DNA of 64,000 nt from positions 310,001 to 374,000 of the forward strand of contig CAVRTB010000006.1 of the NCBI GenBank assembly GCA_963724065.1. Direction: 5' to 3'. Below the pieces are notes generated by a model that was given only the letters and a program-made list of their open reading frames with translations, ran no database searches and had not been told where the DNA came from. The DNA comes from DASRIA01 sp963724065. GTDB lineage: Bacteria > Actinomycetota > Thermoleophilia > Solirubrobacterales > JBBDJG01. Position numbers and translations under genes: made by a program. This document shows positions 7,953 through 16,454 of the stretch, piece after piece. Position 1 is the first letter of the stretch; each line of letters begins with the position of its first letter.

Positions 7953-9134
7953 TCAGGCGGGCGCTGGGGAGCCGAGGGCTCCCTCGAGGATCTCGCGCGC
8001 GACGTCGCGCGCGTCGAACACGGACTCGGCGATATCGCGTGCCGCGCGCGCGTGCCGCGCGTAATCGGCCCGTACTTCGGCGAGCGCCGCGACCGCCTCG
8101 TCGGCACTCGAGAAGCGCACGATGCCCTCGCCGAACGGGATCAGCTCACTCGGGCCGGTGTCCTGAACCACGGCGGGCTTGCCACTGGCCAGGTAGCAGA
8201 GCGTACGGTCGCTGATCCACGCATTCTGGAAGCGCATGCAGGACGGCTTCGCGGGACTGAGCTCGCCGCGCGAGGACTGCACGTACGCGCGGTAGCTTTC
8301 CGGCGTCCCGGCGACCTCCCCCGCGTGCCGCACGGTCCATCCGTGGCGGTCGAGCAGATCGCGTTCGTGCCCGTCCTTCTCGCCGAAGAAGGTCGCCAAT
8401 TCGAGTGCCTCGCCGGTGCGGCCCGGCAGGCCGAGCAACTCGAGCCATTGCACCCGCTTGTTGTTGTCCCACCAGCTTCCGTCGGGTTCGACGATGTACT
8501 CCGATGCGTACCAGCTCGACACGCTCGTGAAGGCGGCGTCGCGCGTTTCGGGGCTGTAGGGCCATTCGTCGAGGAAGACGGGCGGGCGAATGTGGATCCA
8601 GTCGTGGCCACAGTCGGAGAAGAGCGCACGCGACGTGCCGACGGTCTCGCCGGTCGTGAGATACAGATCGTGCGGGGGCACCGCCAGCTGTCCCGAGCTG
8701 ATCCAGTACTGGAGCAGCCCGGGGTCGATGTCCACGAGCGCGCTGCGATCGAACCGGGCAAGTAGCTCGGGGTGGATCTTCTGATGGAAGTTGAGGAGCA
8801 GCTCGCACGTGCCGATCACCCGCTCGGCTGCCGCCGGCTCGAGGCCGACCCATGCCGGGTCGAAGTCCTGGGCGCCTTCCTTCTCGGTGTACAGCAGCGG
8901 CGGGTTGCGCAGGCCGAAGCGCTCGAGCGTGCCGGCGAGCAGCTCGGCCTGGACGTGCGCCGGCGCCTGAAGGCCGGAGCGGGTGCCCTGGCCGGGTTCC
9001 TCCAGCCGCTCGAGCCACCAGACATCGCAGCCGACGGCCTGCAGGCCGAGCGCATACTGGAGGTAGACCCAGAAGTTGCCCGCCCGGTCGAGGTACTTCG
9101 TCGCCCGGTAGGGCGAGATCGCGACCTGCGTCAC
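7953..9134 (-). CDS. glycosyltransferase-like protein (GT-B type)
   Basis: A 393-residue cytosolic protein, last gene of the 17.5-7.9 kb glycan cluster. The N-terminal half handles an acceptor-like Rossmann domain (GNFWVYLQYALGLQAVGCDVWWLERLE). The C-terminal half has the GT-B donor-side features SCMRFQNAWISDRTLCYLASGKPAVVQDTGPS and FGEGIVRFSSADEAVAALAEV, where glycosyltransferases of the GT1/GT4-like type bind the sugar nucleotide. The sugar and acceptor are unknown. GTG 9134 overlaps the stop of the preceding gene by 4 bp (GTGA), implying translational coupling. Confidence 0.7.
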   Translation of the reverse strand: MTQVAISPYRATKYLDRAGNFWVYLQYALGLQAVGCDVWWLERLEEPGQGTRSGLQAPAHVQAELLAGTLERFGLRNPPLLYTEKEGAQDFDPAWVGLEPAAAERVIGTCELLLNFHQKIHPELLARFDRSALVDIDPGLLQYWISSGQLAVPPHDLYLTTGETVGTSRALFSDCGHDWIHIRPPVFLDEWPYSPETRDAAFTSVSSWYASEYIVEPDGSWWDNNKRVQWLELLGLPGRTGEALELATFFGEKDGHERDLLDRHGWTVRHAGEVAGTPESYRAYVQSSRGELSPAKPSCMRFQNAWISDRTLCYLASGKPAVVQDTGPSELIPFGEGIVRFSSADEAVAALAEVRADYARHARAARDIAESVFDARDVAREILEGALGSPAPA

Positions 9135-9832
9135 GCCGGGCTCCGGGTTGCGGTGACGCCCTCGCGGGCGGCGCGCGAGTCGACCAGCTCGATTCCGAGC
9201 TCGTCGATCCGCTCGCGAACCCGCGGATCGCAGAGCGTCCGCAGCTCCGTCTCCCGCTCGAGCGCGTATGTGGACTCCAGCTCCGGGCCGGCGTACCCGG
9301 GATGGCATCCAAGCTCGGTGATCCCTTCGCCGACCTCGCGCTCCAGCATCCCGATCAGGCTCGCGGGCGCGATGTGCTCCAGGTGCGACTCGCCGTCCCA
9401 TTGCCCGAAGAAGCCGGAGAAATACTGCAACGGCGGCTGTGCCCTCAGCCAGAGGCCGCGCTCGGCGGCGGCCGCCCGGAAGGCCGGCAGCGCCTCGGGC
9501 AGGAGGTGGACGTTGTGGTGTGAGTCCAGGTGGTCGGGCTCGCGGCCCATCAGCTCGCGGAAGCGCTCCAGCTGGCGCTCGAGCGCGGCGCGCAGCGCTC
9601 GACCTGCGGTGAGGTCCACGAGCGGTCGCGCGAGCTCATCGGTGATGCACACGTGCAGGCCGATGCTAAGGCTCGGATGGCTTTCGCCGATCTCTACGGC
9701 CCGCGCCGTAGCGGCCTCATTCACCATCAGGCTGGTGCTCGTCACGATGCCGTCGCGATGTGCTTCGGCGATGCCGCGGTTCACGCCCTCGCTGTGCCCG
9801 AAATCGTCGGCGTTGACGATCAGCCGCTTCAC
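9131..9832 (-). CDS. YdjC/ChbG-type carbohydrate deacetylase
   Basis: A 233-residue enzyme of the YdjC/HpnK deacetylase family, which removes N-acetyl groups from amino-sugar conjugates. The metal site is visible: the Asp pair in IVNADDFGHSEGVNRGI and the His residues in HLDSHHNVHLLPE, with IGLHVCI and LGCHPGYAGPELES completing the active-site region. GTG 9832 overlaps the upstream stop (GTGA), and its own stop overlaps the next start. In this operon it would deacetylate a lipid- or carrier-linked glycan. Length matches the family. Confidence 0.88.
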   Translation of the reverse strand: MKRLIVNADDFGHSEGVNRGIAEAHRDGIVTSTSLMVNEAATARAVEIGESHPSLSIGLHVCITDELARPLVDLTAGRALRAALERQLERFRELMGREPDHLDSHHNVHLLPEALPAFRAAAAERGLWLRAQPPLQYFSGFFGQWDGESHLEHIAPASLIGMLEREVGEGITELGCHPGYAGPELESTYALERETELRTLCDPRVRERIDELGIELVDSRAAREGVTATRSPA

Positions 9833-10875
9833 CGCGGCTCCAGGATCGGTTCGAGCCCGCCGAGCCACTGCTCCGCCATCCGCAGGTCCTCGATCGCCCA
9901 CTCGACGTGCGGATCCTCACTCACGGCGAGCGCCGACCACACCACGCAGTTCGCGATGCGCGCACGTTCGAAGGTGTCGAAGAGCTTGTTCAGGTCGTGT
10001 GGCCCCGGAGGCGCAAGCATGGTCCCGGAGAGCGCATCGCGGTACTGATCGAGCACCGCGTCGCGCTCGCCGGTGTCGAACCCGTTCAGGAACGTGGACA
10101 GGTCGTAGCCCGCGGGGCCCACGCCGGCGTGGTCCCAGTCGATGAGCTTTGCGCGCACGCCGTCCCCGCGCACGATCGAGATGTTCTTGAGCCAGAGGTC
10201 GCCGTGGAGGAGAGTCTCGGGACCTCCGAGCTCGCGCACGGCATCGGTGCGCTCCTCCTCCTCGGCCAGGAGCTCCCACATCAGTTGGAGCAGGCGGTCG
10301 CGGAGCGCCCGCACGGCTTCCCCCTCGAGGCGCGACGCCGGGATCGCCTCGAGGCACGTGATCGCGTCGCGCGCGCTCGCGCTGTAGAAGGCGCAGCCGA
10401 GGTCGCCGCCCCACTCGCGCGCCTCGGCGAGCATCAGATGGCCCGCGAACCGCAGGTGCAGCTCGGCGAGGAGGGCCACTCCGGAGCGCACGGCGGCCTC
10501 GCCGCGATCGTGCTCGAGAGTCAGCTCCCCGAGATCCTCGTAGACGTGCCACACGGCCTTGCCGGCGCGACCGGCCGCCGTTGCGAGGATCCGCGGAGCG
10601 CTTTCGGACAGCCCCGCTGCCGGCAGCCAGCGCTCCGTCACGAAGGTGTTGCGCTGCGCGGGGGCCGGGCGTGAGCGCTTCGCGATGAACGAGGTGGCTT
10701 GCCCGTCGATCTCGAGCCGCACGCGGTTGACGGATCCGGATGTGTCGAGCCGGCTCTCCTCCATCACCCGGCCGTGCACTCGATCGGCGTGGAGTAGGTC
10801 GGCGCACGCCGCGCGCAGCTCCGCGAGCGCGGGCTGGCGCGTGTCGGCCAGCAGGGTGTCGAGCCCTTCGATCAT
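9829..10875 (-). CDS. aminoglycoside phosphotransferase-fold kinase
   Basis: A 348-residue APH/choline-kinase fold enzyme. The N-lobe carries a nucleotide-binding region (SVNRVRLEI, FIAKRSRPAPA). The C-lobe has the Brenner motif LLHGDLWLKNISI (catalytic Asp) and metal-binding KLIDWDHAGVGPAGYDLSTFL. Its position between an ABC exporter and a carbohydrate deacetylase argues for phosphorylation of a sugar or lipid-linked glycan rather than antibiotic resistance. ATG 10875 overlaps the upstream gene's stop by 4 bp. Confidence 0.85.
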   Translation of the reverse strand: MIEGLDTLLADTRQPALAELRAACADLLHADRVHGRVMEESRLDTSGSVNRVRLEIDGQATSFIAKRSRPAPAQRNTFVTERWLPAAGLSESAPRILATAAGRAGKAVWHVYEDLGELTLEHDRGEAAVRSGVALLAELHLRFAGHLMLAEAREWGGDLGCAFYSASARDAITCLEAIPASRLEGEAVRALRDRLLQLMWELLAEEEERTDAVRELGGPETLLHGDLWLKNISIVRGDGVRAKLIDWDHAGVGPAGYDLSTFLNGFDTGERDAVLDQYRDALSGTMLAPPGPHDLNKLFDTFERARIANCVVWSALAVSEDPHVEWAIEDLRMAEQWLGGLEPILEPR

Positions 10876-12638
10876 CCGGCGGTGACCTCCGCAACGGCCG
10901 CCCGAGGCTGCCGTGCGCGCTCGACGATCCGGCCGTCCTCGATCCCCAGCCGCAGGTCGCACCGTGCGAGCGTCCCGGTGCGGTGGGCGATCATGAACGT
11001 CGTGCGGCCGGACATCAGGCGCTCCATCGCCTCCATGATCAGCCCCTCCGTGCGGGTGTCCACGGAGCTGGTTGGCTCGTCGAGGATCAGGATCGGCGCG
11101 TCCTTCAGGAACGCGCGCGCCAGGGACACACGCTGGCGCTCCCCTCCCGAGAGCCTCATCCCGCGTTCGCCGACGAGCGTGTCGTAGCCGTCTGGGAGTG
11201 CGGTCACGAAGTCGTGCGCGTTCGCGGCCTCGGCCGCCGCCTGGATCTCGCCGAGCGTGGCAGTGGGTCGCGCATAGGCGATGTTCTCGGCGATGCTCGT
11301 CGAGAACAGGACCGGCTCCTGGAGCACGATCGCGAACTGGTTGCGCACATCCGCGATCCTGTACTCGCGAAGGTCGACGCCGTCGAGCCGGATGGTCCCG
11401 GCGGTCGGGTCGTAGAACCGTGTGAGGAGGCTCATGAGGGTCGTCTTGCCGGCGCCCGTCGTTCCTGCGAGACCGACGCTCGTCCCGGGCGTGACGGCGA
11501 AGCTGACGTCGTGCAGGACGGGACGCGAGGAGTCATAGGCGAACGAGACCTCGTCGAACTCCACGTCTCCGTGCGCACGGGCGATCCTCGTCGGGTTCGG
11601 TCGCTCCACGAGGTCGGGTGCCTCGTCGAGCAGCGAGAACACGCGCTCCGCACTGGCGAGCGACGATTGCAGCGTTCCGGCCTTCTTGCTGATCGTCTGG
11701 AGCGGGTCGTAGAGCTGCTGGAGATAGGCCATCACGAGCACGAGGTCTCCCACCGTCAGCGCACCCGCCTGGACCTGCTTGGTCCCGACGTACAGGACCG
11801 CGGCGGTCCCGACGGCCATGATCAGCGCGATCAGCAAGCCGAACGCGCCCTCGGTGAACGAGAGCCCGACCTGGACCCGCAGGCTCGCGCCGGAGCGGCC
11901 GACGAATCGTTCCGCCTCGCGCGTTTCCTGCCCGAACGCCTTCACGACACGCAGCGCCGAGAGGGTCTCGTGCACTACCGACAGCGCCGAGCTCTCGAGG
12001 CGCTTCGCATCGTGCCATCGGCTGCGCAGGCGCTTGCGATAGACGTGAAATGTGATCAGGAGCAACGGCACGACGGACGCCGCGATCAGCGCGAGGCGCC
12101 AGTCGAGCGCGGCCGTCACCCAGAGCATCCCGATCACCGTGACGGCCGCCGTCACGAGGGGAATCACGCCTGCGATAGCGAGCGTCTGGACGGATTGCGC
12201 GTCGTATTGCACGCGGTAGGTCGAGTCGCTCACGCCGCGGATGTCGTGGTATCCGAAGGACAGGCGCTGGAGGTGCGCGAACAGGCGGGCACGGAAGCCG
12301 AGCAGGAGCCGCTGGCCCGCATATGTGCTGATCACGAGGCTGTTGAACTCGGCCAGCTGCTTGAGGAGCGTGATCGCCACGAACAGCAGCGCGGCGAACA
12401 CGAGCACGGCGGCATCCGAACTCGACACGGATACGGGCACGAACGCGTCCATGAACCCGGGAAGCGGCTTTGCGCCGACCACCGTGTCGACCGCGATCTT
12501 CAGCGGCAGCGGTGTGAGCAGCGTGAACAGGCTCGACATGACGCTCAGCACGAGCAGCGTCGAGATGTGCGGCCAGAACGGACGCGCCTCGCGCGCGATC
12601 CGGCGGTAGAGCCCATGTGGGTGCTGCACTGCGCTCAT
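10872..12638 (-). CDS. ABC exporter, fused membrane and ATPase domains (MsbA/lipid-glycan type)
   Basis: A 588-residue half-transporter. Residues ~20-320 form the six-helix exporter domain; residues ~345-570 form the ATPase with Walker A GTTGAGKTT, Q-loop VLQEPVLF, signature LSGGERQRVSLARAF, Walker B ILILDEPTSSVD and switch His (IAHRTGTL). The Walker A uses GTTGAG rather than the more common GPTGSG but is intact. It should work as a homodimer to flip a lipid or lipid-linked glycan. Coupled by ATGA overlaps to both neighbours. Confidence 0.92.
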   Translation of the reverse strand: MSAVQHPHGLYRRIAREARPFWPHISTLLVLSVMSSLFTLLTPLPLKIAVDTVVGAKPLPGFMDAFVPVSVSSSDAAVLVFAALLFVAITLLKQLAEFNSLVISTYAGQRLLLGFRARLFAHLQRLSFGYHDIRGVSDSTYRVQYDAQSVQTLAIAGVIPLVTAAVTVIGMLWVTAALDWRLALIAASVVPLLLITFHVYRKRLRSRWHDAKRLESSALSVVHETLSALRVVKAFGQETREAERFVGRSGASLRVQVGLSFTEGAFGLLIALIMAVGTAAVLYVGTKQVQAGALTVGDLVLVMAYLQQLYDPLQTISKKAGTLQSSLASAERVFSLLDEAPDLVERPNPTRIARAHGDVEFDEVSFAYDSSRPVLHDVSFAVTPGTSVGLAGTTGAGKTTLMSLLTRFYDPTAGTIRLDGVDLREYRIADVRNQFAIVLQEPVLFSTSIAENIAYARPTATLGEIQAAAEAANAHDFVTALPDGYDTLVGERGMRLSGGERQRVSLARAFLKDAPILILDEPTSSVDTRTEGLIMEAMERLMSGRTTFMIAHRTGTLARCDLRLGIEDGRIVERARQPRAAVAEVTAG

Positions 12639-15247
12639 GGCGTCCGCGCGGTCACGGCCTCGAGCTGCTCGGAGGCCGCGGCCGCGGAGCCGCCATGGGA
12701 GGCGTTTGCGAGGAAGGAGCCCACTGCCAGCGAGCAGTCGCGGGCGAGCCGTGTCACCACCACGATCGTCGTGAGGCCCAGCACCAGATCGGCGCCCCTC
12801 GCTCCGGCCGCGGCGGCCAGCACGGTCCCCACGATGAGGGCGAGAACGCTCACGAGCGCCAGCGGGGCGACCACGGGCGAGACCTTGAAGCGCACGAGCT
12901 GGCGACCGCCGCCGTGCTCCTCGAGGCCGAGCCTCAGGCGTGCTCCTCCGAGCAGCCCGCCGCGCGCCTGTAAGTCCCAGCGCTGGTACTCGCAGGAAGC
13001 GACCACCGGGGTGCCGTCGTCAAGCATGCCGCGCTCGATGTCCGACAGCCGGTCCTCGGCCGAGCGCCATCGCTCGCTCCATGCCTCGATCGTCCGCGGC
13101 ACGGGCAGCGCCGCATGCCGGGGGCCTTCGGAGCGCCAGTGCGGAAGGCGCGCGCGCCCGTAAAGCCGCGCGGGTGGCTGCGCCACGTGGAGCAGCGTTG
13201 TCAACCCCCACATCGCCCAGCGCTGCGCGCGCGGAAGCGCGCCGCGCATGAACGACGCGCGCATCGCGGCACGCGCACCGGGCATCAGCGTCAACAGGAG
13301 GGCCGCGAGGAGCACGGGCATGGCCGCCAGCAGAGGCGGCCACCAAAGCCCCGCGACCGACAACGCCGCGAGCGCCATGAGCGCGACGTGCCACTCCGGG
13401 CGTGCGGCCATCGATGAGAGCGCTCCCGCTGATGGTCCGTATAGGGCCTGGAACGGCTGTGAGCCAAAGGTCCCGTAGTACACGTGCGCGCGACCGAGCG
13501 CCGCCGACAGCCCGTGGCCGTAGAGCCTGCCGAGCCAGCGCGCGTGGCCGTCGGGCCCGTAGCGATCTGGCCACTTGCGCTCGAGCAGTGCCTCCGCGGC
13601 CCCGTAGCCGCGCTGCTGGCGCAGGAACGCGCGCACGGAGCCGCGCCGCTCGTGCCACACGAGCGCCGCGGGGCTGAACCCGAGCGAATGCCCCGCCTCG
13701 CGCAGCCTCCAGCAGATGTCGACATCGTCACCGGCGACGCGGAACTGCGGGTCGAAGCCGCCGATGCCCGCGAGGCTCTTCTTCACGAAGGCCATGTTGC
13801 ATCCGGGTATGTGCTCGGCCTCGCGGTCGGAGAGCAGGACGTGGATCGGTCCCCCCGGCGATTCTCCGACACAGCGCCCGACGATGTCTTGGCCGGCCGG
13901 CGGGAGGTTGGGGCCGCCGGCACCCGCGAAGTCGTGATCCTGCATCGTCGCGACGAGATAACGCAGCCAATCGCGGTCTGGGTGCGCGTCGTCGTCGAGA
14001 TAGGCGACGATCTCTCCGGAGGCGGCTCGCATGCCGGTGTTCCGGGCGTTTGCAAGACCCTGGTTCGGCGTGGAAATCAGCCGGCACGCGTGTCGCGCGG
14101 CGATCGCGGCGGTCTCGTCCGTCGAGCCGTCGTCCACCACGATCGCCTCGAGGTCGGGATAGTCCAGTCGCTCGACCTCGCCGAGACAGCGCTCGAGGGT
14201 CCGCGCGCCGTTGAACGTGCATACGACGACACTCACGCGCGGCCAGTTGCGGGCTCTTGGGAAAGGCGCCTGCGCGTACGCCGCACGCACTGCGGATAGC
14301 GCGGGCTTCGGGCGCCGGTCCCTGTCCGTCAGACCGAAATCCCAATCCAGCAGCTCGACGCTCCCATTCGAGCGCCCGTCCTCCGACAGGTACGAGACAT
14401 GCCAATCATCGGTCCACGAGAACACGAAAGTTCCCGCGCAACCGGCCGCGAAGGCGCCCCGGACCTGCCAGTCGAGCGACTCGGCCTGTCGCTGCTTTCC
14501 GTGGGCGCGGCTGTCGAGGCCGAGCTCCGTCATCACGAGCGGCCTGTCCCCGGCGATGTTCTGAAGCCTTGCGAGGTAGGCGTCATAGCGGTCCGCGGAC
14601 TCGAGGTAGACGTTGAAGCACGCGAGGTCCGATCCCGGTGTCTGGAGGTACTCCGTGGTCGGATAGTTCACGTAGGTGACGAGCCCGCCGGGGTCCTCCG
14701 AGCGAGCAGCCCGCTGGAGGCGCTCGACGAACCGCTCGACGCGCCGCCGGCCGATCCAGCGCACGACCCGCGCCGGGATCTCATTGCCGATCGTGTGGCA
14801 CAGCAGAGCCGGATGCCCCGCGCACGCGGCGACGTCGGCGCGCACGCGGCGCTCGATCGAGCTCGCGCGGCTCCTGTCAGCGAGGAAGTCGACGTGCTGC
14901 TCCCACGCGGTCCCCGCCATGACCCAGATCCCGTGCTCGAGAGCGAGGTCCAGCAGCCAGCGCGGTGGGCGCGTGTACGTCCGGATCGCGTTGATCGCGG
15001 CCGTCGTCATGCGGGTCATGTCGGCGCGCACGACCTCCTGCGACGGATAGAGGTGACCGTGTTCGCCGCGGGCGAACGTGCCGTATGTGACCCCGCGCAG
15101 GTAGACCTTGTCCTCGCCCACGTGAATGAACTTCCCACGGACCGCGGGCCGCTCTCCCGGTCGGGGCCGGCCCTGGCGATCAGGGTGCCCGGGCACATGC
15201 AGCGCGCCCCGGCGCGTGGGCGCTGTGCGGCCGATAGTGGCGCTCAT
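12635..15247 (-). CDS. glycosidase (GH5/GH2-like barrel) fused to membrane GT2 glycosyltransferase
   Basis: An 870-residue fusion. Residues ~38-330 form a TIM-barrel glycosidase-like domain with KVYLRGVTYG at the first strand, a putative acid/base Glu156 in HTIGNEIP and a putative nucleophile Glu241 in LVMTELGLD. Residues ~345-610 form a family 2 glycosyltransferase: VSVVVCTFNG, VDDGSTDET, YLDDDAHPD (DxD) and the acceptor-loop DDVDICWRLREAG. The C-terminal ~260 residues have two TM clusters (about 675-720 and 805-850). The barrel would face the cytosol if no signal is present, and none is seen; the start (ATG 15247) is uncertain. Likely makes or trims a membrane-bound glycan. Confidence 0.85.
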   Translation of the reverse strand: MSATIGRTAPTRRGALHVPGHPDRQGRPRPGERPAVRGKFIHVGEDKVYLRGVTYGTFARGEHGHLYPSQEVVRADMTRMTTAAINAIRTYTRPPRWLLDLALEHGIWVMAGTAWEQHVDFLADRSRASSIERRVRADVAACAGHPALLCHTIGNEIPARVVRWIGRRRVERFVERLQRAARSEDPGGLVTYVNYPTTEYLQTPGSDLACFNVYLESADRYDAYLARLQNIAGDRPLVMTELGLDSRAHGKQRQAESLDWQVRGAFAAGCAGTFVFSWTDDWHVSYLSEDGRSNGSVELLDWDFGLTDRDRRPKPALSAVRAAYAQAPFPRARNWPRVSVVVCTFNGARTLERCLGEVERLDYPDLEAIVVDDGSTDETAAIAARHACRLISTPNQGLANARNTGMRAASGEIVAYLDDDAHPDRDWLRYLVATMQDHDFAGAGGPNLPPAGQDIVGRCVGESPGGPIHVLLSDREAEHIPGCNMAFVKKSLAGIGGFDPQFRVAGDDVDICWRLREAGHSLGFSPAALVWHERRGSVRAFLRQQRGYGAAEALLERKWPDRYGPDGHARWLGRLYGHGLSAALGRAHVYYGTFGSQPFQALYGPSAGALSSMAARPEWHVALMALAALSVAGLWWPPLLAAMPVLLAALLLTLMPGARAAMRASFMRGALPRAQRWAMWGLTTLLHVAQPPARLYGRARLPHWRSEGPRHAALPVPRTIEAWSERWRSAEDRLSDIERGMLDDGTPVVASCEYQRWDLQARGGLLGGARLRLGLEEHGGGRQLVRFKVSPVVAPLALVSVLALIVGTVLAAAAGARGADLVLGLTTIVVVTRLARDCSLAVGSFLANASHGGSAAAASEQLEAVTARTP

Positions 15248-15377
15248 ACGGCGCGCGAAGACCGACCCGGGCGATCCATCACCCTGGCGCCGCCCTGCCC
15301 CGTTTGCTGCCCACAGAACATCCGTGCCCTCGCGCAAGACCCTAACGCAAGCAGGGCTTTTGACGATCTTGCTGCGG

Positions 15378-16454
15378 TCAGAGGTACCGGTAGGCGAGCG
15401 TCGCTGCGGCCCGCGTGAGCTGGACCGGGGTGCGCTGCCAGGCCTTTGCGACCAGTCCGCCGTCGCCCTGCTCGAGCTCGTACGAGGCGGCCGCCATGGA
15501 CTCGGCGCGCGAAGGCGCGTCGCCGACGCGCCAGGTGTAGCGGTAGTTCGGGACGGGCGCGGCCCACTGGGACTTGAAGCGGCCGAGTGACGTGGTGGGA
15601 GAGGCCTCGCCGAAGTCGAAGCGCTGCTGGCCGTGCTCGGCGCACCACCGGATCACGTTCCAGTACAAGGCATGGTTGGGGCGTAGGTCGAGTATTTCGT
15701 CGTCGGAGCCGTTGTAGACGAGTTCCACGGTCCCGCCGAAGACGTGGAAGACGCCGCCGGCCCCGATCCTTCCGTCGCGCTCAACCACGAACAGGCGGAA
15801 CTCGCCCGGGCCGAGCAGGTCGCGCGTGAGCTCGAGCTGGCGCAGGCTGCGGGGGAGGGTGCGGTGCTTTCGCATCGTGCGCAGGTAGAGGCGGTAGAAC
15901 CGGCGCAGGTCGCCGGGTGTACCGGACTCGCGAAAGCTGAACCCCGCCTTGTCCGCCTTCTTGAGGCTCCGGAAGAGGTTGTTCGAGGTCTTGCGCCAGC
16001 CCGCGCGCAGCGCCTCGGGATCGGATGACACATCGAGCATCCAGCGCGGCGGCAGCTCGTCGGCGACGAAGCCAGGAAGCTCGTCGGAGTAGTCGCAGGC
16101 CGAGATCACCGCGAGCGTCTTCGCCTGCCCGGCCGTGCGCTCGTGCGCGGCGCGGATCAGCCCCGCCTCCTCCTCGCGTGTGTCCGCGAGCGGCCCGCCC
16201 GCCGGGAACACGGGTAACGAGCGTACCCGGGCATCTGAGACGAGCCCTTTCTTGTAAAGCAGCGGGAGCACGCCGTGAATCGCTCCCGCCGCGTCCTCGA
16301 GTGCGAGGTAGCGTGGCTCGAACCGGTATGCGCGCCCGAGGATCTCGGCCCAGGCCGCGAGTTGGTAGAGGCTCGCGCGCGGATGCGCACGCACGTAGGC
16401 GTCCCAGCGGGCGTCCTCGACGGGGTTCACGGTGATCGTGCGCATCGTGCTCAC
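15378..16454 (-). CDS. FemAB/GNAT-fold aminoacyl- or acyl-transferase, paralog 1
   Basis: A 358-residue protein of the FemAB-like family (two tandem GNAT folds). Recognisable elements are WDAYVRAHPRASLYQLAAWAEIL, FEPRYLAL, GVLPLLYKKGLVSDARVRS, WRKTSNNLFRSLKKADK, LDLRPNHALYWNVIRWC and FDFGEASP. FemAB proteins add amino acids from aminoacyl-tRNA to peptidoglycan bridges; FemAB-related proteins also occur in exopolysaccharide clusters, which fits this context. The GTG at 16454 overlaps the stop of the second paralog (GTGA); ATG 16445 is an alternative. About half the residues match the neighbour, so this is a tandem duplication. Confidence 0.85.
   Translation of the reverse strand: MSTMRTITVNPVEDARWDAYVRAHPRASLYQLAAWAEILGRAYRFEPRYLALEDAAGAIHGVLPLLYKKGLVSDARVRSLPVFPAGGPLADTREEEAGLIRAAHERTAGQAKTLAVISACDYSDELPGFVADELPPRWMLDVSSDPEALRAGWRKTSNNLFRSLKKADKAGFSFRESGTPGDLRRFYRLYLRTMRKHRTLPRSLRQLELTRDLLGPGEFRLFVVERDGRIGAGGVFHVFGGTVELVYNGSDDEILDLRPNHALYWNVIRWCAEHGQQRFDFGEASPTTSLGRFKSQWAAPVPNYRYTWRVGDAPSRAESMAAASYELEQGDGGLVAKAWQRTPVQLTRAAATLAYRYL

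Noticed and set aside
9829..10875. APH-fold gene as an antibiotic-resistance determinant
   Set aside because: It is translationally coupled inside a glycan-synthesis operon and shows no mobile-element context; a cellular sugar or lipid substrate is more likely.
10740..13163. An ~800-codon plus-strand open frame across the ABC exporter and kinase genes
   Set aside because: The product is His/Arg/Asp-rich with no fold, while the opposite strand encodes complete APH and ABC exporter motifs.
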